Assembly: GCA_028689665.1 (NCBI GenBank) | Contig: JAQVCR010000003.1 | Coordinates: forward strand, 1 to 64,000 | Length of the DNA stretch: 64,000 nt | Source: Muribaculaceae bacterium | GTDB taxonomy: Bacteria; Bacteroidota; Bacteroidia; Bacteroidales; Muribaculaceae | Direction of reading: 5' to 3' | In this document: positions 1 to 9,172 of the stretch, in pieces | Layout: the number at the start of each line of letters is the position of its first letter | Position numbering within the stretch: position 1 is the stretch's first letter | The notes under the pieces: generated by a model | Database searches by the model: none | The model's input: the letters and a program-made list of their open reading frames with translations, nothing else | What the model was told of the DNA's origin: nothing | Translations under genes and position numbers: made by a program

Positions 1-45
1 TATCATATAAATATTATATATAGATTTATTTTGAACAATTCTTTA

Positions 46-53
46 TATCTTTG
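46..53 (+). promoter_or_regulatory. Candidate -7 box upstream of the AraC-type regulator
   Basis: TATCTTTG matches the Bacteroidetes TAnnTTTG box. The nearest TTTG (30-33) is only 12 bases upstream, short of the usual 19-21, so the -33 element is poor. Transcription would start near base 60. That fits an ATG start at 118 with a leader of about 55 nt, or a leaderless TTG start at 61. Confidence 0.35.
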
Positions 54-117
54 CTAAATATTGAAGCTAATAGTGAATTTATCTAATGTAATAATTTTTG
101 CTAAGGGTACGTCGTTT

Positions 118-1164
118 ATGTATCTTATGATTGCATCGTTATATTTTTTATTTATAACGAAAGATCGTGTACGCAAAATTTTAGGAGTAGTTCTGGGATA
201 TTGGTTCTTGCTTGGCCTTAAAAATCTTGTTCTGATATCGTATGATGTGAGCCTTTCGCCTCAATTTGAAGACTTCCTGAAGCTAATTGATCTATTAGCA
301 GTGCCTTTAAGTACAGCTTTTTTAATAGAATTAGTAAGCCCGGGCTGGGTCAAATTACGGAATATTTTATGTATTTTGAGCCCGTTTATTGTCATTATAA
401 TATTGTTTTTATTAAATCCACATAAAAACAATTTTGAAACATTATTCATCACAAGTATCTTTTTTACTTTAATAATTTGGAGCGTATTGGTCTACAAAAT
501 ACCTCATTATCATAAATGGCTTAAAAATCGATATTCTGATGCACAATATTTGAGCATTGCATGGCTATGGTCGATTCTTTTTTCGTTTATGCTCTTTTAT
601 TTGTCTTGGCTGGCAAAGTGTTTTATTTTTAGTCCGGAAATTGAACTTTTGTTTCATTTTATGGTGCCTCTATTATGGCTTATTGTGTGCTATTTTATTT
701 ATAAACAGCAGAATGGGATTAAAAAAATAGTAGATAATGATTATATTCATTCTATTGACGAAAATGGAGATGAGGAAGTAGGGGGGAAGTGTGCCGATGA
801 CTCTATTGATCAAATATTTCAACATTGTAATTTTGAATCAAGTCTGAAGGAGCTTTTTGAAAAAGATAAAATTTACCTAAATGCAACATTGACATTATCT
901 GATTTAGCTAAATTATTAAATACTAATAGAACCTACATAAGCACATATCTTAATAATATACTTTCTACGACATTCTGTGACTATGTAAATGAATATAGGC
1001 TCGAATATGCTTCCAAATTATTATTAGAAGATGTTAATGCTAGTCTTGAGATAATAGCCGAGATGTCGGGCTTCAATTCGCTTACTACATTCAGACGAGC
1101 ATTTATCAAAAATTTTAGATGTACCCCTAAGGAATATAGAAGTAGTAATAAAATGATAATTTAG
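118..1164 (+). CDS. Membrane-anchored AraC-family transcriptional regulator
   Basis: The C-terminal ~95 residues form an AraC/XylS helix-turn-helix pair. They contain LTLSDLAKLLNTNRTYIST (first helix-turn-helix) and IIAEMSGFNSLTTFRRAFIK followed by CTPKEYR (second). Before it lie about seven hydrophobic segments and a short charged linker, so the DNA-binding domain hangs on a polytopic membrane sensor instead of a soluble sugar-binding domain. I chose ATG 118. An in-frame TTG at 61 would add 19 residues (MKLIVNLSNVIIFAKGTSF) and cannot be excluded. The gene stands alone; the next gene, a secreted 5'-nucleotidase, starts 490 nt downstream. The ligand and target genes cannot be told from sequence. 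Confidence 0.85.
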   Translation: MYLMIASLYFLFITKDRVRKILGVVLGYWFLLGLKNLVLISYDVSLSPQFEDFLKLIDLLAVPLSTAFLIELVSPGWVKLRNILCILSPFIVIIILFLLNPHKNNFETLFITSIFFTLIIWSVLVYKIPHYHKWLKNRYSDAQYLSIAWLWSILFSFMLFYLSWLAKCFIFSPEIELLFHFMVPLLWLIVCYFIYKQQNGIKKIVDNDYIHSIDENGDEEVGGKCADDSIDQIFQHCNFESSLKELFEKDKIYLNATLTLSDLAKLLNTNRTYISTYLNNILSTTFCDYVNEYRLEYASKLLLEDVNASLEIIAEMSGFNSLTTFRRAFIKNFRCTPKEYRSSNKMII

Positions 1165-1654
1165 CTGTTGAAATTATACAATTTGTAAAAATATAGACTA
1201 TGTAAACTTATAAATAGCTATATATCAGCAGAATATTCAATCTGTGTGTTTTTAAAATATAGACCAACAAACTAATAATGATGATTAACCATATTAAATT
1301 ATTGTATTTTTGAACATTTTTTTATTTTATGACACACTCTAATGTTTTTTTACTATCTATTTTTGTATCGAAATAACAATAAGCGTTGTGCCTTAGGAAA
1401 GTCTGCAATATGACTTTATTATTATTGAAATTATTATTGTTACTAATATATGATATAAAGTCTAATCCGATTAAAAAGACACTATTAGATTATATTGAAA
1501 ATTTTGAATATAATGTGATGCAACTAAGATTTAAGCACTATGGGGTTTCGAAATTGTGAAATTTTGGAGCCTTTTTTATTTAAAACCATTTTAAAATTTG
1601 GTTTCTGATTTCATTATTAGTATTTTCGTAGAATATTTTTAATATTTCTCAATC
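1165..1654. other. 490-nt intergenic stretch, possible -7 boxes, one weak small ORF
   Basis: No convincing gene is visible between the AraC regulator and the nucleotidase. TATTTTTG occurs at 1305-1312 and again at 1358-1365; both match TAnnTTTG but have no good TTTG at the right distance. The second could drive a short transcript containing the 49-codon ORF at 1410. No terminator hairpin with a T-run was found. Confidence 0.5.
1410..1559 (+). CDS. Possible small ORF, 49 aa, unrecognised
   Basis: ATG to TGA, 49 codons. It begins with a Leu-rich stretch (MTLLLLKLLLLLIYD) and continues with a polar, Lys/Asn/Tyr-containing tail. A TAnnTTTG box lies at 1358-1365, about 45 nt upstream. No family is recognised. 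Runs of Leu codons arise easily in AT-rich DNA (TTA/TTG), so this may be chance. Confidence 0.15.
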   Translation: MTLLLLKLLLLLIYDIKSNPIKKTLLDYIENFEYNVMQLRFKHYGVSKL

Positions 1655-3169
1655 ATGCAAAAACTAATTTTAATAGCATTACTAGTGCTTTCATCAGTTT
1701 TGGTAAGCGCTGAAGACCATTTAGTAATTATCCACACAAATGATACGCACAGCCAGATTGACCCGGACTATGAAGGAAAAGGTGGAATATTGCGACGTAA
1801 GACGTTAATAGATAGTGTCAGAAGCCATAATGAGAATGTCCTTTTGATTGATGCAGGCGACGCCGTACAAGGTTCATTATATTATACTCTCTTTGGTGGC
1901 AAAGTAGAATTTTCGTTGATGGATAGTTTAAAATATGATATGCAGATACTTGGTAATCATGAGTTTGACAATGGTATTGATAGTATATCTACTTTTTATA
2001 GAAAGCTAAAAGCTGTAAAATTGTCATCTAATTACTGCTTGGAAAATTCTAAGCTAAGAAACTTATTTAAAGAGTATGAGATAAAAGAATATAATGGGAA
2101 GAAAATTGCTTTCTTAGGAATAAATATTGATCCGAATGGAATTATTCAAGATTACAAATACAATGGATTAGTGTATCGAGATGCATTTGTCGTTGCCGAT
2201 TCTTTAGCTACATTACTTAAAGGAAATAAGATGGCCGACTACGTTGTCGTAATTTCGCATATAGGATATAGCAATATTGATAAAAACAAGGTTACAGATA
2301 CCGAGTTAGTTAAGCGAAGTCATAATATAGATCTTGTAATAGGAGGTCATTCACACACCTCTATAAATCCGGCTGATAGTAAAAGCGTAGCTTATAAAGT
2401 GCGAAATGCCGATAATAAAGAGATTCTGATCTGCCAAGCTGGACACCATGGAAGAACTGTAGGCATTATAGATATTGATTTAGACGATTTTGAAGCAGAA
2501 TCGAAATTATTAGTGATAGAAAAGAACTTTGATTATAATGTTGATAATAATTTAGTTAACTTTATTGCACCCTATAAGCACGTTGTAGATTCATTGATGA
2601 ATAATCCTATCGCGTATGCTAAGCAAGACTTAGGTATTGGCAGCCGAGTAAGAATCATTAACTGGGTTGGAGATGTAGCGATGGAGATAGCACCTATTAT
2701 ATATAAAGGTAAAATTGATTTATCGGTAATGAACAAAGGAGGAATTAGAGGGTCGATAAAGAAAGGTGTAGTAACCGAAGGCGAAATCGGATCTTTATTT
2801 CCTTTTGATAATGCTGTATGGATATTGAAGATAAAGGGTTCTGACTTATTAGAAGGGTTTAGCGTGATGGCAAGACGCGGAGGCGACGCCGTGTGCAAAG
2901 GCGTAAAAATTGTATATGGTAAAGATTATAAGATAAAGTCGGCAACACTTAATGGAAAAGAAATCAAAAAGAATAAATATTATGTGATAGCGACTTTAGA
3001 TTATTTGGCTAATGGTGGCGATTATATGGAATCGTTTAAACGGGCTGAAGTGTTAGCCAAAGACGATATTCGTTATGGTACGAGAATGCTCAATTATGTC
3101 AGAGAACAAGGCGAGAAAAATATAGAAATCGACTCAACCGACGAGTCAAGAATGTATTCGATTTATTAA
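1655..3169 (+). CDS. Secreted 5'-nucleotidase / metallophosphatase (UshA-like)
   Basis: Hydrolyses nucleoside 5'-monophosphates or related nucleotide substrates outside the cytoplasm. Residues 1-19 are a Sec signal peptide ending SVLVSA. The calcineurin-like metal-binding domain follows, with HTNDTHSQ (D30, H32), GDAVQG (D69), GNHEFDNG (N101, H102), SHIGYS near 200 and GGHSHT near 231. The C-terminal 5'-nucleotidase domain has NKGGIR and the segment GEIGSLFPFDNAVW. At 504 residues both domains are in one chain. It is followed after 77 nt by a GH3/beta-lactamase gene on the same strand, possibly co-transcribed. The likely role is phosphate or nucleoside scavenging; exact substrate unknown. Confidence 0.92.
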   Translation: MQKLILIALLVLSSVLVSAEDHLVIIHTNDTHSQIDPDYEGKGGILRRKTLIDSVRSHNENVLLIDAGDAVQGSLYYTLFGGKVEFSLMDSLKYDMQILGNHEFDNGIDSISTFYRKLKAVKLSSNYCLENSKLRNLFKEYEIKEYNGKKIAFLGINIDPNGIIQDYKYNGLVYRDAFVVADSLATLLKGNKMADYVVVISHIGYSNIDKNKVTDTELVKRSHNIDLVIGGHSHTSINPADSKSVAYKVRNADNKEILICQAGHHGRTVGIIDIDLDDFEAESKLLVIEKNFDYNVDNNLVNFIAPYKHVVDSLMNNPIAYAKQDLGIGSRVRIINWVGDVAMEIAPIIYKGKIDLSVMNKGGIRGSIKKGVVTEGEIGSLFPFDNAVWILKIKGSDLLEGFSVMARRGGDAVCKGVKIVYGKDYKIKSATLNGKEIKKNKYYVIATLDYLANGGDYMESFKRAEVLAKDDIRYGTRMLNYVREQGEKNIEIDSTDESRMYSIY

Positions 3170-3246
3170 CTATAAATATTGAAATATCCTGAGAAAATAA
3201 GCATAGTATCTAATATAAAATGCAATTATCTTCAAAATAATTTATC

Positions 3247-6201
3247 ATGTTATCTAAATGCAATTATATAATTTCTTTACTTTTATTTGTCGTTTTTTCG
3301 ATAGAGCTGGGTGAAGCAAAAGAGCCTACGCTTTATCGTAATGTTGATAAATCTAAAATGAACCAGTGGGTTGATTTTACATTTAATGCATTGACCCCGC
3401 GCGAAAGAATTGCACAACTAATGATGCCTGTATTATTTCCTAATGAAAGTGAAACTACTGCAGGCGATTTAGTCCAATATTTAAAAGTTGAGAAGGTCGG
3501 TGGTCTGCTTGTGTCTAAAGGAACGATCGAAAATTATGTTGAATATGTAAATAAGGCACAATCTATGAGCAGCACCCCGTTGTTGATTTCTATTGATGGG
3601 GAATATGGATTAGCAATGAGATTGAAAGAAGCCATACCATTTCCTCGTAATATGATTCTTGGAGCTATTACAGACGATCGCTTGCTTTATGAATATGGCA
3701 GGGCAGTGGCACGACAATGTGAAATGATTGGCATTAACATTGATTTTGCTCCGGTCCTTGATGTTAATACAAACCCGAATAATCCCGTAATTGGCTATCG
3801 CTCTTTTGGCGAATTACCTGAGATGGTAGGTAGAAAAGGTGTTGCTTATTCAAAAGGATTAGAAGATGGGGGCGTATTGTCTGTCGCAAAGCATTTTCCA
3901 GGACATGGGTCGACCGATCAAGACTCTCATAAGACTCTGCCGACAGTGAACAAGTCGAAAGGAGAGATACAGACTGTTGATCTTGTGCCATTTAAAAAAT
4001 ATATTAATTCGGGACTAGGAGGAGTATTAGTAGGCCATTTAAATTTGCCGGCATTTGATAAATCGGGAATTGCCTCTTCGTTAAATCCAAATATAGTAGA
4101 ACGTTTGTTGGTTAGAAAATTAAATTTCGATGGACTGATTTTTACCGATGCACTGGGAATGAAAGGTGCGAAGAGCGAAAAATCACCATCGGTTATGGCT
4201 CTCCTTGCCGGAAATGATGTTCTGCTATGTCCTTCAAATGTAACTCAAGAAATAAATGCGATAGAAAAATCGATAGAGACCGGCGAGCTTACACTCGAAG
4301 ATATAAATAAGAAATGTAAAAAGGTATTGAGCTATAAATATATTTTAGGACTAAATAAACCTAAAGTGTATGATAGTAATAATATTACTAATCGTATAAA
4401 TGATGCTTCCACTAAGGCAATTATCAATAAATTATGGGAGGCATCGATGACAGTATTTATAAACAATAATAATATATTACCGATAGGCTCGGTCGAAAAA
4501 GGAAAAATCGGTTTATATCCCACTGAGAAAGTGGATAAATTCGTTAATACTTGCAAGCTATATTCCAAAATAGAAATATTAGATGCAAATAATCTAAGCA
4601 CTACCGATGCCGAATATATCATTGTACCAATTACAGGAGATAATACCAATTCACAGAATGTGTTGTCGCAAGCAGTGTCGACAGGGAAAAAAGTGATAGC
4701 AGTGTTTATGATGAGTCCATATAAAGTACCCGGCTTTAGAGCCAGCCTTAAAGCCGATAATTTAAGCGCCGTGATGGCATTTGAAAATTGTGATATGGCA
4801 CAGTTATATGCTGCTCAAGTTGTATTTGGAGGAATCTCGGCGAAAGGTAAAATGCCGGTATCTATACTAGGAGTTGTAAAAGCCGGAGCCGGCAACACAT
4901 ATAAAGCTACACGATTAGGTTTTTGTGAGCCTGAAGAAGTAGGCGTAAACTCACGATTACTTAATTTTGTAGATTCAATAGCTCAATTAGGTGTAAATAG
5001 CAATGCTTTTCCGGGTTGTCAAGTACTAATGGCAAAAGATGGAAAGATAATTTGTAATAAGAATTTTGGACTTACAGATGCAACATTAAATGTGCCGGTA
5101 GACGACTTTACTCTTTACGATTTAGCCTCAGTATCCAAGGCCAGTGGAACATTGTCCGGAATTATGAAAGCATACGATGAAGGATTGATAGATTTAAATG
5201 CACGAATAAGCCAATATATACCCGAGTTGGCAACTACCGATAAAAAAGATATAACAGTAAAAGAATTATTGTTTCATGTTTCGGGAATACAGCCTTCGCT
5301 CAATATGTTTGATATTATGTTTGATAAGAAATCATATGCCGAACCACTATTTAAAAAGAAGCAGGATAGAAATCATACAATTTTAGTACAAGGGTCGACT
5401 TATGGCAATAAAAATGCAAGAATAAGGACAGATATAGTATCAAAAAAGAGAAGCAAAAAATTTGATATAGAATTGTGTAAAGGTGTTTTTGGCGGGCAAG
5501 TTACATACGATACAATTATGAATCGCATTTATAATAGCAAACTTCGACCTACAAAAAATTATGCTTATAGTTGTCTTAATTTCTCACTATTAATGAAAAT
5601 AGAACAAAATTGTACCGGCACACCACATAATATATATGTAGAGAATAACATTTTCAATCTACTTGGTGCTTATCATAGTGTGTATCGGCCACTCGACTAT
5701 TTCCCTTTGGCTATGATTGCTCCCACCGAAGATGACAACTTTCTAAGAGATCAAAAGCTACAAGGATTTGTTCATGACGAATTAGCTTGCTTTTCGGGTG
5801 GTATACAAGGAAATGCAGGCTTTTTTTCAAATGCAAACGACTTAGCAAAACTATGCCAAATGTGGCTAAACAATGGAGTGTATGGCGGAAAGCGAATATT
5901 ATCCGAAAAAACAGTCAAGCTGTTCACCACAACATCAAGTAACACATGTCGCCGAGGTTTAGGCTTTGATAAACCAGATAAGAAAAATGAAGATAATTCA
6001 CCTACATGCGAGTCGGCAACAGCAGAAACTTATGGACATTTAGGCTTTACGGGAACTTGTTTTTGGGTCGATCCTGTAAATAATATGTTTTTTGTCTTCC
6101 TATGTAACAGAGTTAATCCCACAAGAAACAATGAAGCTTTTAATGAATTAGACATACGGCCAAAATTGTTCCAAGCTTTATATGATAATTTAATAAAATA
6201 A
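3247..6201 (+). CDS. Secreted GH3 glycosidase fused to a class C beta-lactamase-like domain
   Basis: 984 residues. A signal peptide is followed by a GH3 catalytic domain (about 40-370) with the NagZ-type motif KHFPGHG at 215-221 and nucleophile D301 in FTDALGM. This suggests beta-N-acetylglucosaminidase activity. A GH3 C-terminal domain spans about 400-560. The last ~390 residues form a beta-lactamase/transpeptidase-like serine hydrolase with SVSK (S628, K631). Its expected YxN-type motif reads YSCLNF, and the KTG-type motif appears as HLGFTGT. The fusion is common in Bacteroidetes and is thought to act on peptidoglycan-derived or glycan substrates. The serine hydrolase half is more likely an esterase or peptidase than a resistance enzyme. 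It follows the nucleotidase and precedes gdhA by 201 nt. Confidence 0.9.
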   Translation: MLSKCNYIISLLLFVVFSIELGEAKEPTLYRNVDKSKMNQWVDFTFNALTPRERIAQLMMPVLFPNESETTAGDLVQYLKVEKVGGLLVSKGTIENYVEYVNKAQSMSSTPLLISIDGEYGLAMRLKEAIPFPRNMILGAITDDRLLYEYGRAVARQCEMIGINIDFAPVLDVNTNPNNPVIGYRSFGELPEMVGRKGVAYSKGLEDGGVLSVAKHFPGHGSTDQDSHKTLPTVNKSKGEIQTVDLVPFKKYINSGLGGVLVGHLNLPAFDKSGIASSLNPNIVERLLVRKLNFDGLIFTDALGMKGAKSEKSPSVMALLAGNDVLLCPSNVTQEINAIEKSIETGELTLEDINKKCKKVLSYKYILGLNKPKVYDSNNITNRINDASTKAIINKLWEASMTVFINNNNILPIGSVEKGKIGLYPTEKVDKFVNTCKLYSKIEILDANNLSTTDAEYIIVPITGDNTNSQNVLSQAVSTGKKVIAVFMMSPYKVPGFRASLKADNLSAVMAFENCDMAQLYAAQVVFGGISAKGKMPVSILGVVKAGAGNTYKATRLGFCEPEEVGVNSRLLNFVDSIAQLGVNSNAFPGCQVLMAKDGKIICNKNFGLTDATLNVPVDDFTLYDLASVSKASGTLSGIMKAYDEGLIDLNARISQYIPELATTDKKDITVKELLFHVSGIQPSLNMFDIMFDKKSYAEPLFKKKQDRNHTILVQGSTYGNKNARIRTDIVSKKRSKKFDIELCKGVFGGQVTYDTIMNRIYNSKLRPTKNYAYSCLNFSLLMKIEQNCTGTPHNIYVENNIFNLLGAYHSVYRPLDYFPLAMIAPTEDDNFLRDQKLQGFVHDELACFSGGIQGNAGFFSNANDLAKLCQMWLNNGVYGGKRILSEKTVKLFTTTSSNTCRRGLGFDKPDKKNEDNSPTCESATAETYGHLGFTGTCFWVDPVNNMFFVFLCNRVNPTRNNEAFNELDIRPKLFQALYDNLIK

Positions 6202-6354
6202 TAAACATCACTAAATACTATTCTCCTGTGTCGAATTAATAGGATAACGACGATATTTGTTGCAAAAATGTATAAAATGGGCAGAAAATATAATAAATTA
6301 TTACGGGAATGCAGAAAAAAATGATAAAACGCTATTCGTATTCCAAATTTTTAT

Positions 6355-6362
6355 TATATTTG
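6355..6362 (+). promoter_or_regulatory. Candidate -7 box for gdhA
   Basis: TATATTTG matches TAnnTTTG exactly, 40 nt before the gdhA ATG. No good TTTG element lies 19-21 bases upstream. This implies a separate gdhA transcript with a leader of about 35 nt. Confidence 0.45.
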
Positions 6363-6402
6363 CAGTCGAAACTAGAATTCATATAAAAATATATTATTCA
6401 AA

Positions 6403-7737
6403 ATGAAAGCAACAGAAGTATTAAACGATTTAAAACGACGTTTCCCAAATGAGCCAGAATATCTTCAAGCAGTAGAAGAAGTATTATCAACAATCGAAGA
6501 TGCTTACAATGAACACCCCGAATTTGATAGATATAATTTAATAGAGCGCCTATGTATACCCGATCGCATTTTTTCATTCAGAGTATCGTGGGTAGATGAT
6601 AAGGGGAAAGTTCAGAATAATATGGGTTATCGCATTCAGCATAACAATGCAATCGGCCCATATAAAGGAGGAATCCGTTTTCACTCATCGGTGAATCAAT
6701 CTATTTTAAAATTCTTAGCTTTCGAACAAACATTTAAAAATTCACTTACCACTCTTGCAATGGGAGGCGGCAAAGGAGGATCTGATTTTAGTCCAAAAGG
6801 GAAATCGGATATGGAAATAATGCGTTTCTGTCAAGCTTTCATTGCCGAGTTATGGCGTCATATCGGGCCTGATACCGATGTGCCGGCAGGAGATATTGGC
6901 GTAGGAGGTCGTGAAGTAGGCTTTATGTATGGAATGTATAAAAAGATGGCAAGAGAAAATACCGGTACATTTACAGGAAAAGGAATAGAATTTGGAGGCT
7001 CGCTAGTGCGCCCCGAGGCTACCGGTTATGGCAATGTTTACTTCCTATTAAATATGCTAGCCACACGCAACATTGACATCAAGGGTAAGACCGTCGCAAT
7101 TTCAGGTTCAGGAAATGTAGCAACATACACAGCAAAGAAACTTCTTTCATTAGGGGCAAAGGTGGTAACGATGAGCGACTCAAATGGAACGATTTATGTT
7201 CCCGAAGGAATCTCAGAAGAGCAACTAGACTATATATTTAAATTGAAAAATATATATAGAGGACGCATTAAAGAATTTGCCGATGAATATGGTTGCGAAT
7301 ACTTTGATGGAGGAAGACCATGGAGCGTTAAATGCGATATAGCAATGCCATCGGCAACGCAAAATGAACTAGATGGAGACGATGCAAAGATGCTACTTGC
7401 CAATGGGTGCTTTGCAGTATCTGAAGGCGCAAATATGCCATCTACACGTGAAGCAGTACACGAATTTATAAATTCTAAAATACTTTATGCGCCCGGAAAA
7501 GCAGCAAATGCAGGAGGCGTATCAGTGTCAGGGCTAGAAATGGCACAAAATTCACAGAAATTAGTGTGGACAGCCGAAGAAGTAGATTCAAAATTGAAGC
7601 GAATAATGTCGGATATACACACACAATGTGTGAAATATGGCAAAAATGAAGACGGCTACACTAATTACGTAAAAGGCGCTAATGTAGCAGGCTTTATGAA
7701 AGTAGCCAAAGCAATGATGGGACAAGGAATTTTATAA
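6403..7737 (+). CDS. gdhA: NADP-specific glutamate dehydrogenase
   Basis: Catalyses reductive amination of 2-oxoglutarate to glutamate, a main ammonium-assimilation route in Bacteroidales. The 444-residue length is right for the hexameric bacterial enzyme. Motifs include NMGYRIQHN, GPYKGGIRFHSSVNQS (substrate Lys), GGGKGGSDFSPKGKSD and PAGDIGVGGREVGFMYGMYKK. The Rossmann dinucleotide site reads GSGNVATYTAKKL. The gene is monocistronic, with its own -7 box upstream and a strong terminator at 7790-7825. NADP preference is inferred from similarity to the 445-residue class and was not tested against cofactor-loop residues. Confidence 0.96.
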   Translation: MKATEVLNDLKRRFPNEPEYLQAVEEVLSTIEDAYNEHPEFDRYNLIERLCIPDRIFSFRVSWVDDKGKVQNNMGYRIQHNNAIGPYKGGIRFHSSVNQSILKFLAFEQTFKNSLTTLAMGGGKGGSDFSPKGKSDMEIMRFCQAFIAELWRHIGPDTDVPAGDIGVGGREVGFMYGMYKKMARENTGTFTGKGIEFGGSLVRPEATGYGNVYFLLNMLATRNIDIKGKTVAISGSGNVATYTAKKLLSLGAKVVTMSDSNGTIYVPEGISEEQLDYIFKLKNIYRGRIKEFADEYGCEYFDGGRPWSVKCDIAMPSATQNELDGDDAKMLLANGCFAVSEGANMPSTREAVHEFINSKILYAPGKAANAGGVSVSGLEMAQNSQKLVWTAEEVDSKLKRIMSDIHTQCVKYGKNEDGYTNYVKGANVAGFMKVAKAMMGQGIL

Positions 7738-7789
7738 AATATAATTGCATAACAAAATTTAATTTTTACAGTTTGATTCTTTAGTATGT

Positions 7790-7825
7790 ATAGCCTTCTA
7801 GCGTGAGTTAGGAGGCTATTTTTTA
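7790..7825 (+). terminator. Intrinsic terminator of gdhA
   Basis: Eleven-base-pair stem (ATAGCCTTCTA with TAGGAGGCTAT, one G-T pair), 8-base loop, then six T. It ends the gdhA transcript. Confidence 0.85.
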
Positions 7826-8006
7826 TTATCAAGAATTAAAAAATATTTATTAAAAACAGTAGGATAGTGTACAGAGAAGATTAAGACAATCATTTTTATA
7901 CGCTACAAAATCTAGAAACAGCAATTATAAATCATCGTTTAATTAATAGATTTCTCACTAAAATAATATAAAAAACGCCCAATATCAATAAAAATAGGCA
8001 TTATAC

Positions 8007-8038
8007 GTTGCTCTATTGAAATATTTATAATACATTTG
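8007..8038 (+). promoter_or_regulatory. Promoter for the exbB-exbD-exbD-tonB operon
   Basis: GTTG at 8007-8010, a 20-base spacer and TACATTTG at 8031-8038 match the Bacteroidetes promoter TTTG-N19/20-TAnnTTTG with one mismatch. The start site would be near 8045, leaving about 260 nt of untranslated leader. Confidence 0.6.
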
Positions 8039-8082
8039 CGTTAGTTTTATGTGATTTGCTTACTGCCTACAACACTTAATTA

Positions 8083-8136
8083 ATGATGATTGGCGATAAG
8101 CAATCATTATTGACTAGATTTTACACTGGAGGTTAA
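8083..8136 (+). CDS. Possible 17-codon upstream ORF in the exbB leader
   Basis: ATG ATG ... TAA encoding MMIGDKQSLLTRFYTGG. It starts about 38 nt after the predicted transcription start and its first codons form one arm of the 7-bp leader hairpin. It could be a regulatory leader peptide or a chance ORF. Confidence 0.15.
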   Translation: MMIGDKQSLLTRFYTGG

Positions 8137-8304
8137 TACCTGATTTTACGCAGTATCTTTATCTATATCATGTTGGGTGAGATGTGCTTATTTATCATAT
8201 TATACGATGCTAAAGGTGTGATAATAAATGAGAAAGAGAAATAGATTTTACATAAACAATTAAATTATTTTTAATAATCAATTAACAATTTTATTCTTTA
8301 AATT

Positions 8305-9129
8305 ATGGAAGCTCAAAAGCCTATCACTCCACAAAAAACTGTTGCTCAAAAGCAAGAAAGCAACGTGCGTGGTATTAAAAATGCATTCTTGGTTATTGTA
8401 GCCTGTCTAGTAGTAGCAGAGTGCGTATTTCATTTCTGGTTTGGTCATGGATCACACTTTGATGAAGCAGGAAACTCAACCGACCTATGGGGTACAGTTT
8501 ATCATGGTGGTTTTATCGTGCCAGTTCTACAAGCATTGTTCTTAACAGTAATTGCATTGTCATTTGAACGTTGGTTTGCACTATCATCAGCAAAAGGAAA
8601 AGGAAGCACAGCAAAATTTGTTGCTGAAATCAAAAAAAGTCTTTCAGCTAACGACATCGCAAAAGCTCAAGATCTTTGCAAAAAACAACAAGGTACAGTT
8701 GCAGCTATCGTTTCTGCAGTATTAATCAAATACAAAGAAATGGATGCAAACACAGCATTATCGAAAGAACAAAAACTAACAACTCTACAAAAAGAGCTAG
8801 AAGAAGCAACAGCATTGGAAATGCCGGCATTGCAACAAAATTTACCAATTTTGGCAACAATGACAACTCTTGGTACTCTAGTAGGACTTTTAGGAACTGT
8901 AATCGGTATGATCAAATCATTCCAAGCTTTGGCAGCATCTGGTGCACCAGACTCAACAGAACTTTCTAAAGGTATTTCAGAGGCACTTATCAACACCGCA
9001 TTCGGTATCGCAACAGGTGCATTTGCAGTAATTTCTTATAACTTCTACACAAATAAGATTGATAATCTTACTTATGCAATTGATGAGATTGGATTTTCTA
9101 TAGTTCAAACATTCTCAGCAACTCACTAA
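8305..9129 (+). CDS. exbB: ExbB/TolQ/MotA-family proton channel subunit
   Basis: Inner-membrane proton-channel subunit that, with ExbD, uses the proton motive force to energise TonB. The 274-residue protein has an N-terminal membrane segment (AFLVIVACLVVAECVFHFWF), a second near 65-90, a cytoplasmic loop (about 95-180) and two paired C-terminal helices. The first of these contains LPILATMTTLGTLVGLLGTVIGMIKSF, the conserved ExbB/TolQ core, and the second AFGIATGAFAVISYNFY. First gene of exbB-exbD-exbD-tonB; the gap to exbD is 43 nt. Association with tonB favours ExbB over TolQ. Confidence 0.93.
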   Translation: MEAQKPITPQKTVAQKQESNVRGIKNAFLVIVACLVVAECVFHFWFGHGSHFDEAGNSTDLWGTVYHGGFIVPVLQALFLTVIALSFERWFALSSAKGKGSTAKFVAEIKKSLSANDIAKAQDLCKKQQGTVAAIVSAVLIKYKEMDANTALSKEQKLTTLQKELEEATALEMPALQQNLPILATMTTLGTLVGLLGTVIGMIKSFQALAASGAPDSTELSKGISEALINTAFGIATGAFAVISYNFYTNKIDNLTYAIDEIGFSIVQTFSATH

Positions 9130-9172
9130 TATTAAGTAAATAAATTATCAATTAAAGTAATAAACCAAAAAT

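Larger units (their letters stand above)
7738..8304. other. 567-nt intergenic stretch: gdhA terminator, promoter and long exbB leader
   Basis: Bases 7738-7825 hold the gdhA terminator. Bases 7826-8006 show nothing identifiable. A promoter at 8007-8038 then implies a leader of about 260 nt before exbB. The leader contains a small hairpin (ATGATTG 8086-8092 with CAATCAT 8101-8107) that overlaps a 17-codon upstream ORF at 8083-8136. No known riboswitch was recognised. Confidence 0.6.

Noticed and set aside
8676-8969. 97-codon ORF inside exbB, plus strand
   Set aside because: A shadow frame of a conserved gene with Asn/Arg-rich low-complexity translation.
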